A stretch of 64,000 nucleotides of DNA, taken from contig NZ_CP101416.1 of NCBI RefSeq assembly GCF_027942295.1, positions 1,364,001-1,428,000 on the forward strand. Reading direction: 5' to 3'. The notes under the pieces were generated by a model. It had not been told where the DNA came from. It did not search any database and was given only the letters and a program-made list of their open reading frames with translations. This document shows, one piece after another, positions 38,557 to 47,211 of the stretch. Source of the stretch: Pseudanabaena sp. Chao 1811 (GTDB lineage: Bacteria; Cyanobacteriota; Cyanobacteriia; Pseudanabaenales; Pseudanabaenaceae). Each line of letters starts with the position of its first letter. Positions within the stretch are counted from its first letter, which is position 1. Position numbers and translations under genes: made by a program.

Positions 38557-40197
38557 TTAATGTCCCGCCATTTTCTGACCGATCTCAGCAAGATCAGCTT
38601 TAGCACTGGTACTTTCATAGACAAACTTACCATCGCTCATCACTAAAATGCGATCGCTCAGGGTTAAAATCTCATCGAGATCTTCACTAACTAGTAACAC
38701 GGCAACACCACGATTACGAGCTTCCACAATTTGATTGTGAATATACTCGACGGCAGCAAAATCTAGACCGAAGACAGGGTTGGCAACGATGAGCAGCTTG
38801 ATTTGTTCTGCGGAAAGTTCTCTAGCAAGGACAGTACGTTGCACATTTCCACCAGAGAGATTGCCCACAGGTGTTTCAGGTGAAGGAGTTTTAATTGAGA
38901 AGACTTTAATCAAATTTTTGGCAGTTTCACGAATTGCCTTGAATAGGAGCAGAACCCCACCTTTAGCTTGAGGTGGACGATCAAAGGTGCGTAACGCCAA
39001 ATTTTCGGCAACGCTCATATGGGGAACACAGGCATTGCGTAGAGGCTCTTCAGGCAGTGAAAATACTTGATGGCTATACATTTCCTTGCGGGTTGCATAG
39101 TAGCGATCGCCATTGACAAAAATCTCGCCAGATGTGGGAGTTCTTTGTCCAGAGAGAACTTCCACAAATTCGCGTTGTCCATTGCCTGAGACTCCTGCAA
39201 TCCCGACAATTTCACCACTCTTGATTTGTAAATCTACACCTGCAACGGCTTCTAGACCATTGTCCTTATCCGCATGGATATTCCGCACATCAAGAACGAT
39301 ATTTTCAGCAGTAACTTCAGTCTTGGCAACTTGACGAGCTTCTTTAGCTTCACCGAGCATCATCGCCGCCATATCGGCAACTGATAGCTCTTTGGTGGAA
39401 CCAGTACCTGCAAATTTACCCTTACGCAGAACGGTAACATTATCCGCAAAGGCAGTAATCTCGCGGAACTTATGGCTGATCATCAGTACGCTCAAGCGTC
39501 CTGCGGTTACTTCTTCACGCAAAAGTCCAAGTACTTCATCAGCTTCCTGAGGCGTTAATACAGAAGTTGGTTCATCCAAAATGAGAATCCGACTCTTGAG
39601 ATACAGTTGTTTGAGAATTTCTAGTTTCTGCTTTTGACCAGCCGCTAGTTGGGAAATAGGAGTATTTAAATCAATTTTGAATGGGGCGGATGCCATGAAG
39701 GCATCTAATTTTTCGTATTCCTCTTTCCAATTAATGATCGTTGGGGTGTCTGGTCTGACTAGCAAAAGGTTTTCGGCAACAGTCATAGCTGGTACAACCG
39801 TAAAGTGCTGATACACCATGCCAATCCCATAGCCATAGGCATCACGAGGACTGTTAATATCTCGCGATCGCTTATTAATCAAAATATCGCCGTGGGTCGC
39901 CGCATGAAATCCCATGATGCATTTGACCAGAGTACTTTTACCTGCACCATTTTCACCAAGTAGCGCGTGAAAAGTTCCAGGGGCAAGTTTCAGCGATACA
40001 TTATCTACTGCGGTAAAAGAGCCAAATTTCTTGGAAATATTTACTAGCTCTAGTTCTGGAGGTAGATGCGATCGCAAAGCGTCAGCCGAAACACTAGATG
40101 GAATAGTCACGGGTGGAATCGACTCTTTCATAGATTCTTCTACAACCAGATTATCAGCAAGATCACTTTCAAGATCATCAGGCATCGGTTTTTCCAT
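38557..40197 (-). CDS. Duplicated ABC transporter ATPase, nucleoside/BMP type
   Basis: The 546-residue protein carries two ABC ATPase domains. Domain one has Walker A GENGAGKST, the QxLxAGQKQ signature (SQLAAGQKQKLEIL) and Walker B ILILDEPTSVLT; domain two has the degenerate GVSGNGQREFVE, GNLSGGNVQRTVLAREL and LLIVANPVFGLD. This arrangement fits the ATPase of BMP-dependent nucleoside or purine-type importers (COG3845). A ~45-residue acidic N-terminal extension is extra. No permease or binding-protein gene is in the cluster, so its partner must lie elsewhere. It is 34 bp downstream of biuH. Confidence 0.9.
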   Translation of the reverse strand: MEKPMPDDLESDLADNLVVEESMKESIPPVTIPSSVSADALRSHLPPELELVNISKKFGSFTAVDNVSLKLAPGTFHALLGENGAGKSTLVKCIMGFHAATHGDILINKRSRDINSPRDAYGYGIGMVYQHFTVVPAMTVAENLLLVRPDTPTIINWKEEYEKLDAFMASAPFKIDLNTPISQLAAGQKQKLEILKQLYLKSRILILDEPTSVLTPQEADEVLGLLREEVTAGRLSVLMISHKFREITAFADNVTVLRKGKFAGTGSTKELSVADMAAMMLGEAKEARQVAKTEVTAENIVLDVRNIHADKDNGLEAVAGVDLQIKSGEIVGIAGVSGNGQREFVEVLSGQRTPTSGEIFVNGDRYYATRKEMYSHQVFSLPEEPLRNACVPHMSVAENLALRTFDRPPQAKGGVLLLFKAIRETAKNLIKVFSIKTPSPETPVGNLSGGNVQRTVLARELSAEQIKLLIVANPVFGLDFAAVEYIHNQIVEARNRGVAVLLVSEDLDEILTLSDRILVMSDGKFVYESTSAKADLAEIGQKMAGH

Positions 40198-40231
40198 AGC
40201 GGCGCATACTTAGCACATTTTTTTAATTCAA

Positions 40232-40915
40232 CTAGAAATTTTGTTTAATTGCTGTAGTCAATGCTTCAGAATCACTAACTGCACCAAAAACACCACCCTG
40301 CATTTCGATCATTTTTAGAGCTGCTAGATGATTTCCATAATCAGTTGCCCCAGTACAATCCGATAGCAGCAGGCATTCATAGCCGCGATCATTGGCATCC
40401 CGCATCGTCGTATGTACGCAGACATCGGTGGTAATGCCAGACAAAATAATATTTTGAATACCTTTACGTTTTAACAGCAAATCAAGATCGGTGGCATAAA
40501 ACGAGCCTTTCCCCGGTTTATCAATAATTGGCTCATCGGGCAATGGGTAAAGCTCAGGAATAATGTCCCACCCTGCTTCGCCCCGCACTAAAATCTTGCC
40601 ACATGGACCCTCATCCCCAATTCCTGCGCCAATCCTTTGCGATCGCCAGCGCTTGTTTTCTGGCAAATCTGATAAATCGGGACGATGACCTTCACGGGTA
40701 TGAATAATATGAAAGCCTTTTTCCCGAAATAGGGTCAAAACTTTTTTGATTGGCTCAATGGGTGCTCTGGTCAGCGATAGGTCATAACCCATCTTGTCTA
40801 CATAACCACCAATACCGCAAAAGTCAGTCTGCATATCAATGATGATCAGTACAGTATTGTCTGGTCGGAGATCGCCATTATAAGGATAGGGATAGGGAGT
40901 TGCGTTAACGTACAT
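40232..40915 (-). CDS. biuH: Biuret amidohydrolase
   Basis: Biuret hydrolase converts biuret to allophanate and ammonia. The 227-residue product follows the rhizobial BiuH pattern closely: [71 protein letters not shown] and [20 protein letters not shown]. The triad is Asp27, Lys133, Cys166; the spacings 106 and 139 equal those described for BiuH (Asp36, Lys142, Cys175). First gene of the cluster. An allophanate hydrolase is not in the window. The name rests on remembered family sequence. Confidence 0.88.
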   Translation of the reverse strand: MYVNATPYPYPYNGDLRPDNTVLIIIDMQTDFCGIGGYVDKMGYDLSLTRAPIEPIKKVLTLFREKGFHIIHTREGHRPDLSDLPENKRWRSQRIGAGIGDEGPCGKILVRGEAGWDIIPELYPLPDEPIIDKPGKGSFYATDLDLLLKRKGIQNIILSGITTDVCVHTTMRDANDRGYECLLLSDCTGATDYGNHLAALKMIEMQGGVFGAVSDSEALTTAIKQNF

Positions 40916-40937
40916 AAATAATTTATGAACTTTCTAA

Positions 40938-41040
40938 ATAATTAGCACCAAGAATTACTTATAGTAGTGAATATGTTTTTCCGCCTTTGGCGGGGAAACA
41001 CATCTGAAAAGCACTTTTAGTAATTCTTGGTGCTAATTAT
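40938..41040. repeat. Large inverted repeat between biuH and rca
   Basis: ATAATTAGCACCAAGAATTA plus CT (40938-40959) is exactly complementary to 41019-41040. Within it a second hairpin pairs GTTTTTCCGCC with GGCGGGGAAAC. It lies just before biuH's start and after rca's stop on the minus strand, so it can terminate rca and delimit the biuH cluster. Confidence 0.8.
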
Positions 41041-41076
41041 TACGGATATGGCTAGACGGGACTGTTACTCAGAAAC

Positions 41077-41970
41077 TTATCGCAGTACCTTGCCCACTGG
41101 CATATATTCCTCAACGAGATTACGCTGACTAACCCGATCGCCTTCTGCTAACAGGCGATCGCCCGCCTCTTGTAAAGTCCTAAGATCGAAACTAGGTGGG
41201 CGAAATTCTGGTAAAGCTTCAGTGCTATTGACTAAACGCAGTGATAGACGCTCTAAGCCAATTTGATAAACAAACTTGCGTACCTGCTCATCATAGAGAC
41301 TTGAGCGCAATGAACCAAAGAAATCAATCGAGCGATCGGGATACATATCGACAAGGCGCTCAATTTCCCACTGCGGAATATTATCTGGAGCAAAAATGCC
41401 ACTAACAATCCCAATGCGATCTTCGCGATCGGGATTCCAATAAAACTTTTCCATACGACCATCGCGCACCAAAGGCGCATACAAAGTCGAAAAATCATTC
41501 CCCGTCACAATAATCGGCACACGTCTGATCGGATTGCTGTCATAGCTCCCTGGAAGCTGCACATTGGTTGGATTGTCCGCAATATTCATTAATGTGGCAT
41601 TAACTAACTGAGTGTTCACCGTATATTGCGTAGTGCTATCAACTCTTCCTGCCCCCGCATCGAGATCGTTAATCAAGAGAGCGCACATCTTGCCCCGCAC
41701 CTTTACCAACTCAGCAGCCTCTCGATAGCGCATCCTAATCAATCGCGCAGGATCACCAGCATCAGGGCTTTCCAACTCACCACCCGACATTCTGATCGGA
41801 TCAATCCCTAGTTTCTGAAAAGCTAACTCACATTGAAATGACTTACCTTCACCTTTGCCCCCATGAATACCTAAAATTAGCGGCACATTCACATTTGGCA
41901 ACTTCATAAAATTCTTGGCAAGATGTACAGCCAATTTATCCAGAAAGCGCGGTGAAATGTAATAAGACAT
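41077..41970 (-). CDS. rca: Rubisco activase (AAA+), without C-terminal SSU-like domain
   Basis: Activase removes inhibitory sugar phosphates from rubisco using ATP. The 297-residue AAA+ protein has GIHGGKGEGKSFQCELAF (Walker A), CALLINDLDAGAGR (Walker B), IVTGNDFSTLYAPLVRDGRM and the rubisco-activase sequence around WNPDREDRIGIVSGIF. It ends at EYMPVGKVLR without the SSUL domain that many carboxysome-linked cyanobacterial activases carry. It is apart from other CO2-fixation genes. Confidence 0.93.
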   Translation of the reverse strand: MSYYISPRFLDKLAVHLAKNFMKLPNVNVPLILGIHGGKGEGKSFQCELAFQKLGIDPIRMSGGELESPDAGDPARLIRMRYREAAELVKVRGKMCALLINDLDAGAGRVDSTTQYTVNTQLVNATLMNIADNPTNVQLPGSYDSNPIRRVPIIVTGNDFSTLYAPLVRDGRMEKFYWNPDREDRIGIVSGIFAPDNIPQWEIERLVDMYPDRSIDFFGSLRSSLYDEQVRKFVYQIGLERLSLRLVNSTEALPEFRPPSFDLRTLQEAGDRLLAEGDRVSQRNLVEEYMPVGKVLR

Positions 41971-42070
41971 ACAGATTAATTTTAAGAACTATAAGCAATT
42001 TAGCCTATCTCAAGGCTCTCTTGGGATCTCATTTCTTGCTAATCCGTTGGCAAAGCTCTGAAGTTTAGAG

Positions 42071-42733
42071 TTAAAAAGGGTTTTGAGGCTTTGCCCAAAA
42101 TTCTTGAATTGCTTGAATCACTCTAGGATGAGTCCGTAGATCGGAGTGATTGACTCCATTCAAACAAATAAAATGAGCATGTTTGATTTTCGTGGACTCA
42201 ACCGTAACCATTAGATCCCAGCCGCCGATAATATGCCCCGCTACAACTAATGTCGGAATTACCGCCGCAATCTTTTCGGCTAAGTATCGTCTATCTTCAC
42301 TCAGATGTTTAGCCATGCCAATCCTAAATCCCCAAGCACTCAGAATTTTGGCAACATCTGCACCACCAATGGGAGAGCCTAAAAGGATTAAAGATTCAAT
42401 ACGAGACCACCATTCAGGATGGCGAGATAGGACTTCTACCCAAATGACTCCGCCGAGTGATGTGGCAATGATCCGCGCAGGTATATCAGGATAATCTTGA
42501 AACGTTTGTTCAGCAGATTTAGCTACTTTTTGAATAAGCGGGGCGATCGCAAAATGCGTTTCAATCGAAAACCTAAATCTATCTGGTACGAAGGATGGCA
42601 AAGAGCCTAAATAGGGGGCAATAATTTTAGATGCTGGGAGAGCAACTTTCTTGGCTAAAGTCTCCATAGAATAATTGCCGTCACTCATTCCATGCTGGGA
42701 AAATACGATAAGTTTTGGGCGTTGACCTTCCAT
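42071..42733 (-). CDS. Alpha/beta hydrolase
   Basis: The product (220 residues from ATG 42733) has the hydrolase start LIVFSQHGMSDGNYSMETLA, a nucleophile elbow IIATSLGGVIWVEVL (S within ATSLGG), an oxyanion-side HPEWWSRIESLILLGSPIGG, and a C-terminal active-site His near FICLNGVNHSDLR. Substrate unknown. A TTG at 42778 gives a 15-residue longer form; the ATG is preferred. Confidence 0.8.
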   Translation of the reverse strand: MEGQRPKLIVFSQHGMSDGNYSMETLAKKVALPASKIIAPYLGSLPSFVPDRFRFSIETHFAIAPLIQKVAKSAEQTFQDYPDIPARIIATSLGGVIWVEVLSRHPEWWSRIESLILLGSPIGGADVAKILSAWGFRIGMAKHLSEDRRYLAEKIAAVIPTLVVAGHIIGGWDLMVTVESTKIKHAHFICLNGVNHSDLRTHPRVIQAIQEFWAKPQNPF

Positions 42734-42820
42734 AGGTAAAATTTTCGTTTTATAGATAGGACTTGAGCTTTTAGTCAAGAAATTGAGTTCTTGGCTAAAA
42801 GCTACTGCTGCGTAACTTCT

Positions 42821-42856
42821 AAATAAAAAAGCCCGCTTAGGCGGGCTTTTTTATTT
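42821..42856 (-). terminator. Terminator of psbB-psbT
   Basis: Perfect 16-bp stem AAATAAAAAAGCCCGC, loop TTAG, then its complement. It begins inside the last codons of psbT on the minus strand and works in both directions. Confidence 0.9.
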
Positions 42857-42968
42857 ACTTCTTATCTTTAGAGTTAGAGATGACCTTAGGAGGTTCACGG
42901 AAGAAGATTGCAAAGAAGAACAAACCAATCAAACAAGCGAAAATAAAAGTGTAAGTGAGAGCTTCCAT
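42855..42968 (-). CDS. psbT: Photosystem II protein T, extended C-terminus
   Basis: A 37-residue protein too short for most ORF scans. Translation from ATG at 42968 starts [20 protein letters not shown] and continues [17 protein letters not shown]. The [11 protein letters not shown] core is the PsbT hallmark; the protein is a single-helix subunit at the PSII dimer interface. The C-terminus is about 6 residues longer than the usual ~31. psbT follows psbB by 6 bp, the standard order. Confidence 0.95.
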   Translation of the reverse strand: MEALTYTFIFACLIGLFFFAIFFREPPKVISNSKDKK

Positions 42969-42974
42969 TAGATA

Positions 42975-44504
42975 CTATGCCTCAACAGCGCGAGTAGTTT
43001 TGTCGCCAACTTTTTGGAAAGCACCCCATTCAACTTGCTCTTCGCTGAGTTCTGGGTCAACCCCAGCAAACACATCGCGGAACAAGGTGCGAGCACCATG
43101 CCAAATGTGACCAAAGAAGAAGAACAATGCAAATACTGCATGTCCAAAGGTAAACCAACCACGAGGGCTAGTACGGAATACACCGTCAGAATTATTCTTT
43201 TCTTGATCGAATTCAAAAATTTCGCCTAGCTGAGCTTGACGAGCATATTTCTTCACAGAAGGTGCATCAGTGAAGGTTTTGCCATTTAACTGACCACCAA
43301 CGAAGGAGACAGTTACACCAGTTTGCTCAACACTGTACTTAGATTCAGCACGACGGAAAGGAATGTCAGCTCTGACAACGCCATCTTGGTCTTGGAGAAC
43401 TACAGGGAAGGTTTCAAAGAAGTTAGGCAAACGACGAACACTGAGTTCACGACCTTCTTTATCCTTGAAAATTGGATGTCCTTGCCAGCTTTGGGCAATA
43501 CCATCACCATTGTTCATTGGACCAACGCGGAACAAACCACCTTTAGCAGGGCTGTTACCAACGTAGTCATAGAAAGCAAGTTTGTCGGGAATAGTTGACC
43601 AAGCTTCTTGCTCACTCAAGCCAGAGTTAATACCAGCTTGGACACGGCGAGAGATTTCTTGTTGGAAAGCGTTAGTATCCCACTGATAGCGGGTTGGTCC
43701 ATATAACTCGATAGGGGTAGCTGCGGAGCCGTACCACATGGTTCCAGCAACAACAAATGCTGCAAAAAACACAGCTGCAATACTGCTAGATAGTACGGTT
43801 TCGATGTTACCCATACGGAGCGCTTTGTAAAGACGCTCTGGTGGACGCACGGTCAAGTGGAATAGACCCGCAATGATGCCCACGATACCTGCGGCAATGT
43901 GGTGCGCAGCAATACCACCAGCATTGAAGGGGTTAAATCCATTGGGTCCCCATTCAGGAGCGACGGGAGCAACATGACCATTCAAGCCATAGGCATCGGA
44001 TACCCAGATACCAGGACCAAATAGCCCTGTTACGTGAAATGCACCAAAGCCAAAGCAGAGTAAACCAGACAAGAAGAGGTGAATACCGAACATTTTAGGC
44101 AAGTCTAAAGCAGGCTCACCTGTGCGAGGATCTCTGAACAGTTCGAGATCCCAGTTTACCCAATGCCAAATAGCAGCTAGGAAGAGTAAACCAGAGAGGA
44201 CGATGTGTGCAAGTGCAACACCTTCAAAAGACCAGAAGCCAGGGTCAGCCGTTGAGCCACCTGTAATTGTCCAGCCGCCCCAAGAATTGGTAATACCAAT
44301 ACGGGTCATGAAAGGCATGACAAACAAACCTTGCCGCCACATGGGGTTGAGGACGGGGTCACTGGGGTCAAAAATTGCTAGCTCGTAAAGTGCCATCGAG
44401 CCTGCCCACCCTGCTACAAGAGCAGTGTGCATCAGGTGCGTGGCAATCAGTCTTCCTGGATCGTTCAGGAGAACTGTATGCACTCGATACCAGGGTAATC
44501 CCAT
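42975..44504 (-). CDS. psbB: Photosystem II CP47 chlorophyll-binding protein
   Basis: CP47 is the second inner PSII antenna. The 509-residue length is canonical. The protein starts [20 protein letters not shown], contains [20 protein letters not shown], and histidine-rich helices such as [20 protein letters not shown] and [20 protein letters not shown]; the long lumenal loop follows near residues 258-450. It ends with [21 protein letters not shown]. Cotranscribed with psbT. Confidence 0.98.
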   Translation of the reverse strand: MGLPWYRVHTVLLNDPGRLIATHLMHTALVAGWAGSMALYELAIFDPSDPVLNPMWRQGLFVMPFMTRIGITNSWGGWTITGGSTADPGFWSFEGVALAHIVLSGLLFLAAIWHWVNWDLELFRDPRTGEPALDLPKMFGIHLFLSGLLCFGFGAFHVTGLFGPGIWVSDAYGLNGHVAPVAPEWGPNGFNPFNAGGIAAHHIAAGIVGIIAGLFHLTVRPPERLYKALRMGNIETVLSSSIAAVFFAAFVVAGTMWYGSAATPIELYGPTRYQWDTNAFQQEISRRVQAGINSGLSEQEAWSTIPDKLAFYDYVGNSPAKGGLFRVGPMNNGDGIAQSWQGHPIFKDKEGRELSVRRLPNFFETFPVVLQDQDGVVRADIPFRRAESKYSVEQTGVTVSFVGGQLNGKTFTDAPSVKKYARQAQLGEIFEFDQEKNNSDGVFRTSPRGWFTFGHAVFALFFFFGHIWHGARTLFRDVFAGVDPELSEEQVEWGAFQKVGDKTTRAVEA

Positions 44505-44757
44505 TGCAAATGTTCCTTAATCTATGTAGTGAATAAGATCTTAACGATTCTTAATTTTAATTTATGATAATTGATCCTGACTTAGGCGATTACTCAAATA
44601 CTTAAAAGTAATTTAAGCAAACACTTTGATCAGGAATGTGAAGTCAGTTTGGTTATTTTATTCGTAACACAATAATAAACTATTCCTTCCGATTGATTGC
44701 TCGATCGCTATATTAAAAATCAGTAAAATTCCAATTTGCGATGCATCAATATTGGAT

Positions 44758-45918
44758 TTAGGGACGATAAATGCGTTTTGGTAGGTGCGATCGCGATATT
44801 TCGATCGCTAAATCAACGGGCGGATAGGCTCTATTTATATGATCACTATTGATCGGATTTATCAGATCGCCTAAAAAGCGATCGCTTGTTGCATGGTTTC
44901 CTAGCAGGCGGGGCAAAAATAGTTCAGGATGGAGTGCCTTCCAGAAATACTCAACAAATTGGGTAATTTCGCGATCGCTCATACCTGTTTTTCCAGATGC
45001 AATTAATTTATGTTCGGCTTCTAGTCGCCATTGCAAGCTGTATTGGTAGTCTTTAGGGACAAGCACAATTAAGCTGTCGAGATAATTCCAAAGGGGCAGG
45101 TAGTTATATAGGTTGGCGTTGCATTCAAGGGCAAATTCGCGATCGCTTTCCGACAAGATGGGGGGGATAAAATTACGAAATGCTGAAATTGGCAGGGGGT
45201 GCATCCCCACAAACCAGCCTTCAAACAAGACAATATCTGCACCATAGGAAATTTCAGGATCAATGCGATCGCCTGCACCATTGTGCAAAGACTTGTCAAA
45301 ACGAGGAATAGCAATTGGTTGAGGTTGATCTAGATTGCGATCGCGTAATTGCTGCAAAATCTGAAGCCCTAGATCTACATCGTGGGTATTAGGGGGCCCG
45401 CGCCAAATTAGATCGGGACGACGCTCTCGTAATTTTTGGCGATCGGCATAGGTTTTGTATAAATCATCAAGGGAAATGCTTAAAAAAGTTTTGCCGAGAT
45501 GCTTTAACAGAATATTTAAGATGATCCCTAATGTTGTTTTGCCTGTTCCCTGCCCTCCTAGTAAACCTTGAATTAATGGTCTACCTAATTTTTGTTGTTG
45601 ATCGGCAAGTTTTTGAGCAAGAGGAATCCAGAAATACCACAAAAGAGTAAATACATCTGAAGGATGATCTAATTGAATATTTTGCTTTGTGACGACTTGT
45701 GAAATTCCTGAGAAAGCTAGGTGTAATAGATGCGATCGCTGGTGAATAATCGCGTCAATCTCTCCCACCTCCAAATCATGCAAATCCTTGATATCTGTGA
45801 ATTGCAAGTGATTATTGGTTGCCAGTAAATCTTGTTTGAGTAAATTTTCATCCTGCTCAGATAAGCGATCGCCATGCCCGATCAGTTCAATAATTCTTAT
45901 AAGTTGATTTTCAATCAT
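44758..45918 (-). CDS. D-glycerate 3-kinase (photorespiration)
   Basis: GLYK phosphorylates D-glycerate to 3-phosphoglycerate, the last step of photorespiration. The ~386-residue protein has the P-loop GLLGGQGTGKTTLG, followed by SISLDDLYKTYADRQKL, RRPDLIWRGPPNTHDVDLG and IPRFDKSLHNGAGDR, all typical of the plant/cyanobacterial kinase. ATG 45918 is preferred over TTG 45930. It is alone, upstream of psbB in the same direction but 250 bp away. Confidence 0.92.
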   Translation of the reverse strand: MIENQLIRIIELIGHGDRLSEQDENLLKQDLLATNNHLQFTDIKDLHDLEVGEIDAIIHQRSHLLHLAFSGISQVVTKQNIQLDHPSDVFTLLWYFWIPLAQKLADQQQKLGRPLIQGLLGGQGTGKTTLGIILNILLKHLGKTFLSISLDDLYKTYADRQKLRERRPDLIWRGPPNTHDVDLGLQILQQLRDRNLDQPQPIAIPRFDKSLHNGAGDRIDPEISYGADIVLFEGWFVGMHPLPISAFRNFIPPILSESDREFALECNANLYNYLPLWNYLDSLIVLVPKDYQYSLQWRLEAEHKLIASGKTGMSDREITQFVEYFWKALHPELFLPRLLGNHATSDRFLGDLINPINSDHINRAYPPVDLAIEISRSHLPKRIYRP

Positions 45919-46127
45919 TCCCTTACCCAATCAGGCATCTGCATGATTTAAGACTTAATACGGCTATACAGATTACAAATTTACAAAAATTAAGCTGTTA
46001 ATTAACAATTATTTAACATAGAATATTATCGTGAGTAATTATACGCAGGCTCCTCCACAAAAACTACATATAATTACTGACATCAAACACTAGTTAGATA
46101 CATTACTAAACAGAAAAAATTACGACT

Positions 46128-46529
46128 ATGAATTTGAAAGCTCTTTTGATCGTTGCAAGCCTTGGCTTATCTGCTGGTCTAGTTTCTTGTGCTTCTGAAA
46201 CTCCTGCTCCTACCTCTACCCCAGCAGCTACATCTGCTCCTACTGCAAAGCCCGCAGCAACAACTCCTGCTGCTGATGCTACCAAGGACAAAGCTAAGGA
46301 TGCTAAGCCTGCTGATGCTACCAAGACCGATGCTAAGGATGCTAAACCTGCTGACGCTACCAAGACCGATGCTAAGCCTGCTGCTGATAAGGATAAGGCT
46401 GATGCAACTAAGACTGACGCTACCAAGACCGATGCTAAGCCTGCTGATGCTACCAAGTCTGACGCTAAGCCTGCTGATGCTACCAAGACCGATGCTAAGC
46501 CTGCTGACGCTACCAAAAAGCCTCAATAG
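46128..46529 (+). CDS. Low-complexity lipoprotein with Lys/Asp/Ala repeats
   Basis: A 133-residue protein with a signal peptide (MNLKALLIVASLGLSAGLVSC); the lipobox LVSC places the acylated Cys at ~21, so it is membrane-anchored. The remainder is almost only Ala, Lys, Asp, Pro and Thr, built from units such as DAKPADATKT. No fold is expected. This may be a flexible cell-wall spacer, or a repeat-expanded relic. The repeats also create long antisense frames, which are artefacts. Confidence 0.75.
   Translation: MNLKALLIVASLGLSAGLVSCASETPAPTSTPAATSAPTAKPAATTPAADATKDKAKDAKPADATKTDAKDAKPADATKTDAKPAADKDKADATKTDATKTDAKPADATKSDAKPADATKTDAKPADATKKPQ
46290..46520 (+). repeat. Imperfect tandem DNA repeat inside the lipoprotein gene
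   Basis: Units of about 30-36 bp built on GATGCTAAGCCTGCTGATGC and CTACCAAGACCGATGC recur through the 3' two thirds of the gene with small changes. The DNA repeats as well as the protein, indicating recent expansion by slippage or recombination. Confidence 0.85.
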
Positions 46530-46555
46530 TTTTTAGTTCATTTAGTGAAATTAAA

Positions 46556-46584
46556 TGAAAAAGGGCGCTTCGCGCCCTTTTTCA
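46556..46584 (+). terminator. Rho-independent terminator
   Basis: TGAAAAAGGGCGC, loop TTC, GCGCCCTTTTTCA. Perfect stem with a T run. Confidence 0.92.
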
Positions 46585-46620
46585 TGTTTTATGGATTTAT
46601 TAAAGTAGCAAGGAATATCT

Positions 46621-47211
46621 ATGCGATCGCCTGTTATGCCAAAGCAAGCCTTACCTACTAAAGTCTTTCACTGGGTAAGTTTAGTGAGTTTGTTTCTGAT
46701 GATGACTAGCGGTTTACAGATTTACAATGCCAATCCTGTCTTTGGTGGGCGGAGTGGGCTTCACATGCCACCTATTTTTGGATTAGGGGGATGGCTTGCA
46801 GGGGGGAGACATTGGCATTTTGCCATGATGTGGATCTTTGTGCTGAATTTATTGTGGTATGGCATTTATGTTTTGCTGACGCGCCGTTGGCAACATCGCT
46901 ATGTCAGTGGCAAAGATGTCAAGGCGCTACTGGTTAGTCAAAATGTCAAACGTAAAAACTATGCTTGGCATCGGGTGGTCTATACCTTACTCATCCCCAT
47001 TTTATTGCTGTCGATCTTTACGGGTGTGGGCATGTATAAGCCTGCTCAGTTTTATTGGATTGTTGATAGTTTTGGTGGGTGGGACGCTCTGCGAATTACA
47101 CACTTTATGGCAGTACCTAGCACATTGATTTTAGGATTCCTGCATTCACAGTTGGGGCGCAAGGTCGGTGGCGATCGCTTATTGGATTCGATGTTTTGGA
47201 GGAATAACTAA
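46621..47211 (+). CDS. Membrane cytochrome b-type subunit
   Basis: A 196-residue di-heme-like membrane protein with four helices. Histidines fit the b561/hydrogenase-type cytochrome b pattern: KVFHWVSLVSLFLMMTSGL, HWHFAMMWIFVLNLLWYG, WHRVVYTLLIPILLLSIFTG and ITHFMAVPSTLILGFLHSQL. AAGGA lies 6 bases before ATG 46621. Its stop overlaps the next gene's ATG by 1 base, so the two form one redox unit: the cytochrome would feed electrons to the exported molybdoenzyme. Confidence 0.85.
   Translation: MRSPVMPKQALPTKVFHWVSLVSLFLMMTSGLQIYNANPVFGGRSGLHMPPIFGLGGWLAGGRHWHFAMMWIFVLNLLWYGIYVLLTRRWQHRYVSGKDVKALLVSQNVKRKNYAWHRVVYTLLIPILLLSIFTGVGMYKPAQFYWIVDSFGGWDALRITHFMAVPSTLILGFLHSQLGRKVGGDRLLDSMFWRNN

Noticed and set aside
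40916-41076. NtcA site before the biuret cluster
   Set aside because: No GTAN8TAC was found in the gap; nitrogen control is therefore not shown by sequence.
46106-46516. Antisense and alternative frames over the repeat lipoprotein
   Set aside because: Low-complexity shadow frames created by the tandem repeat; the plus-strand frame has a real signal peptide and lipobox.
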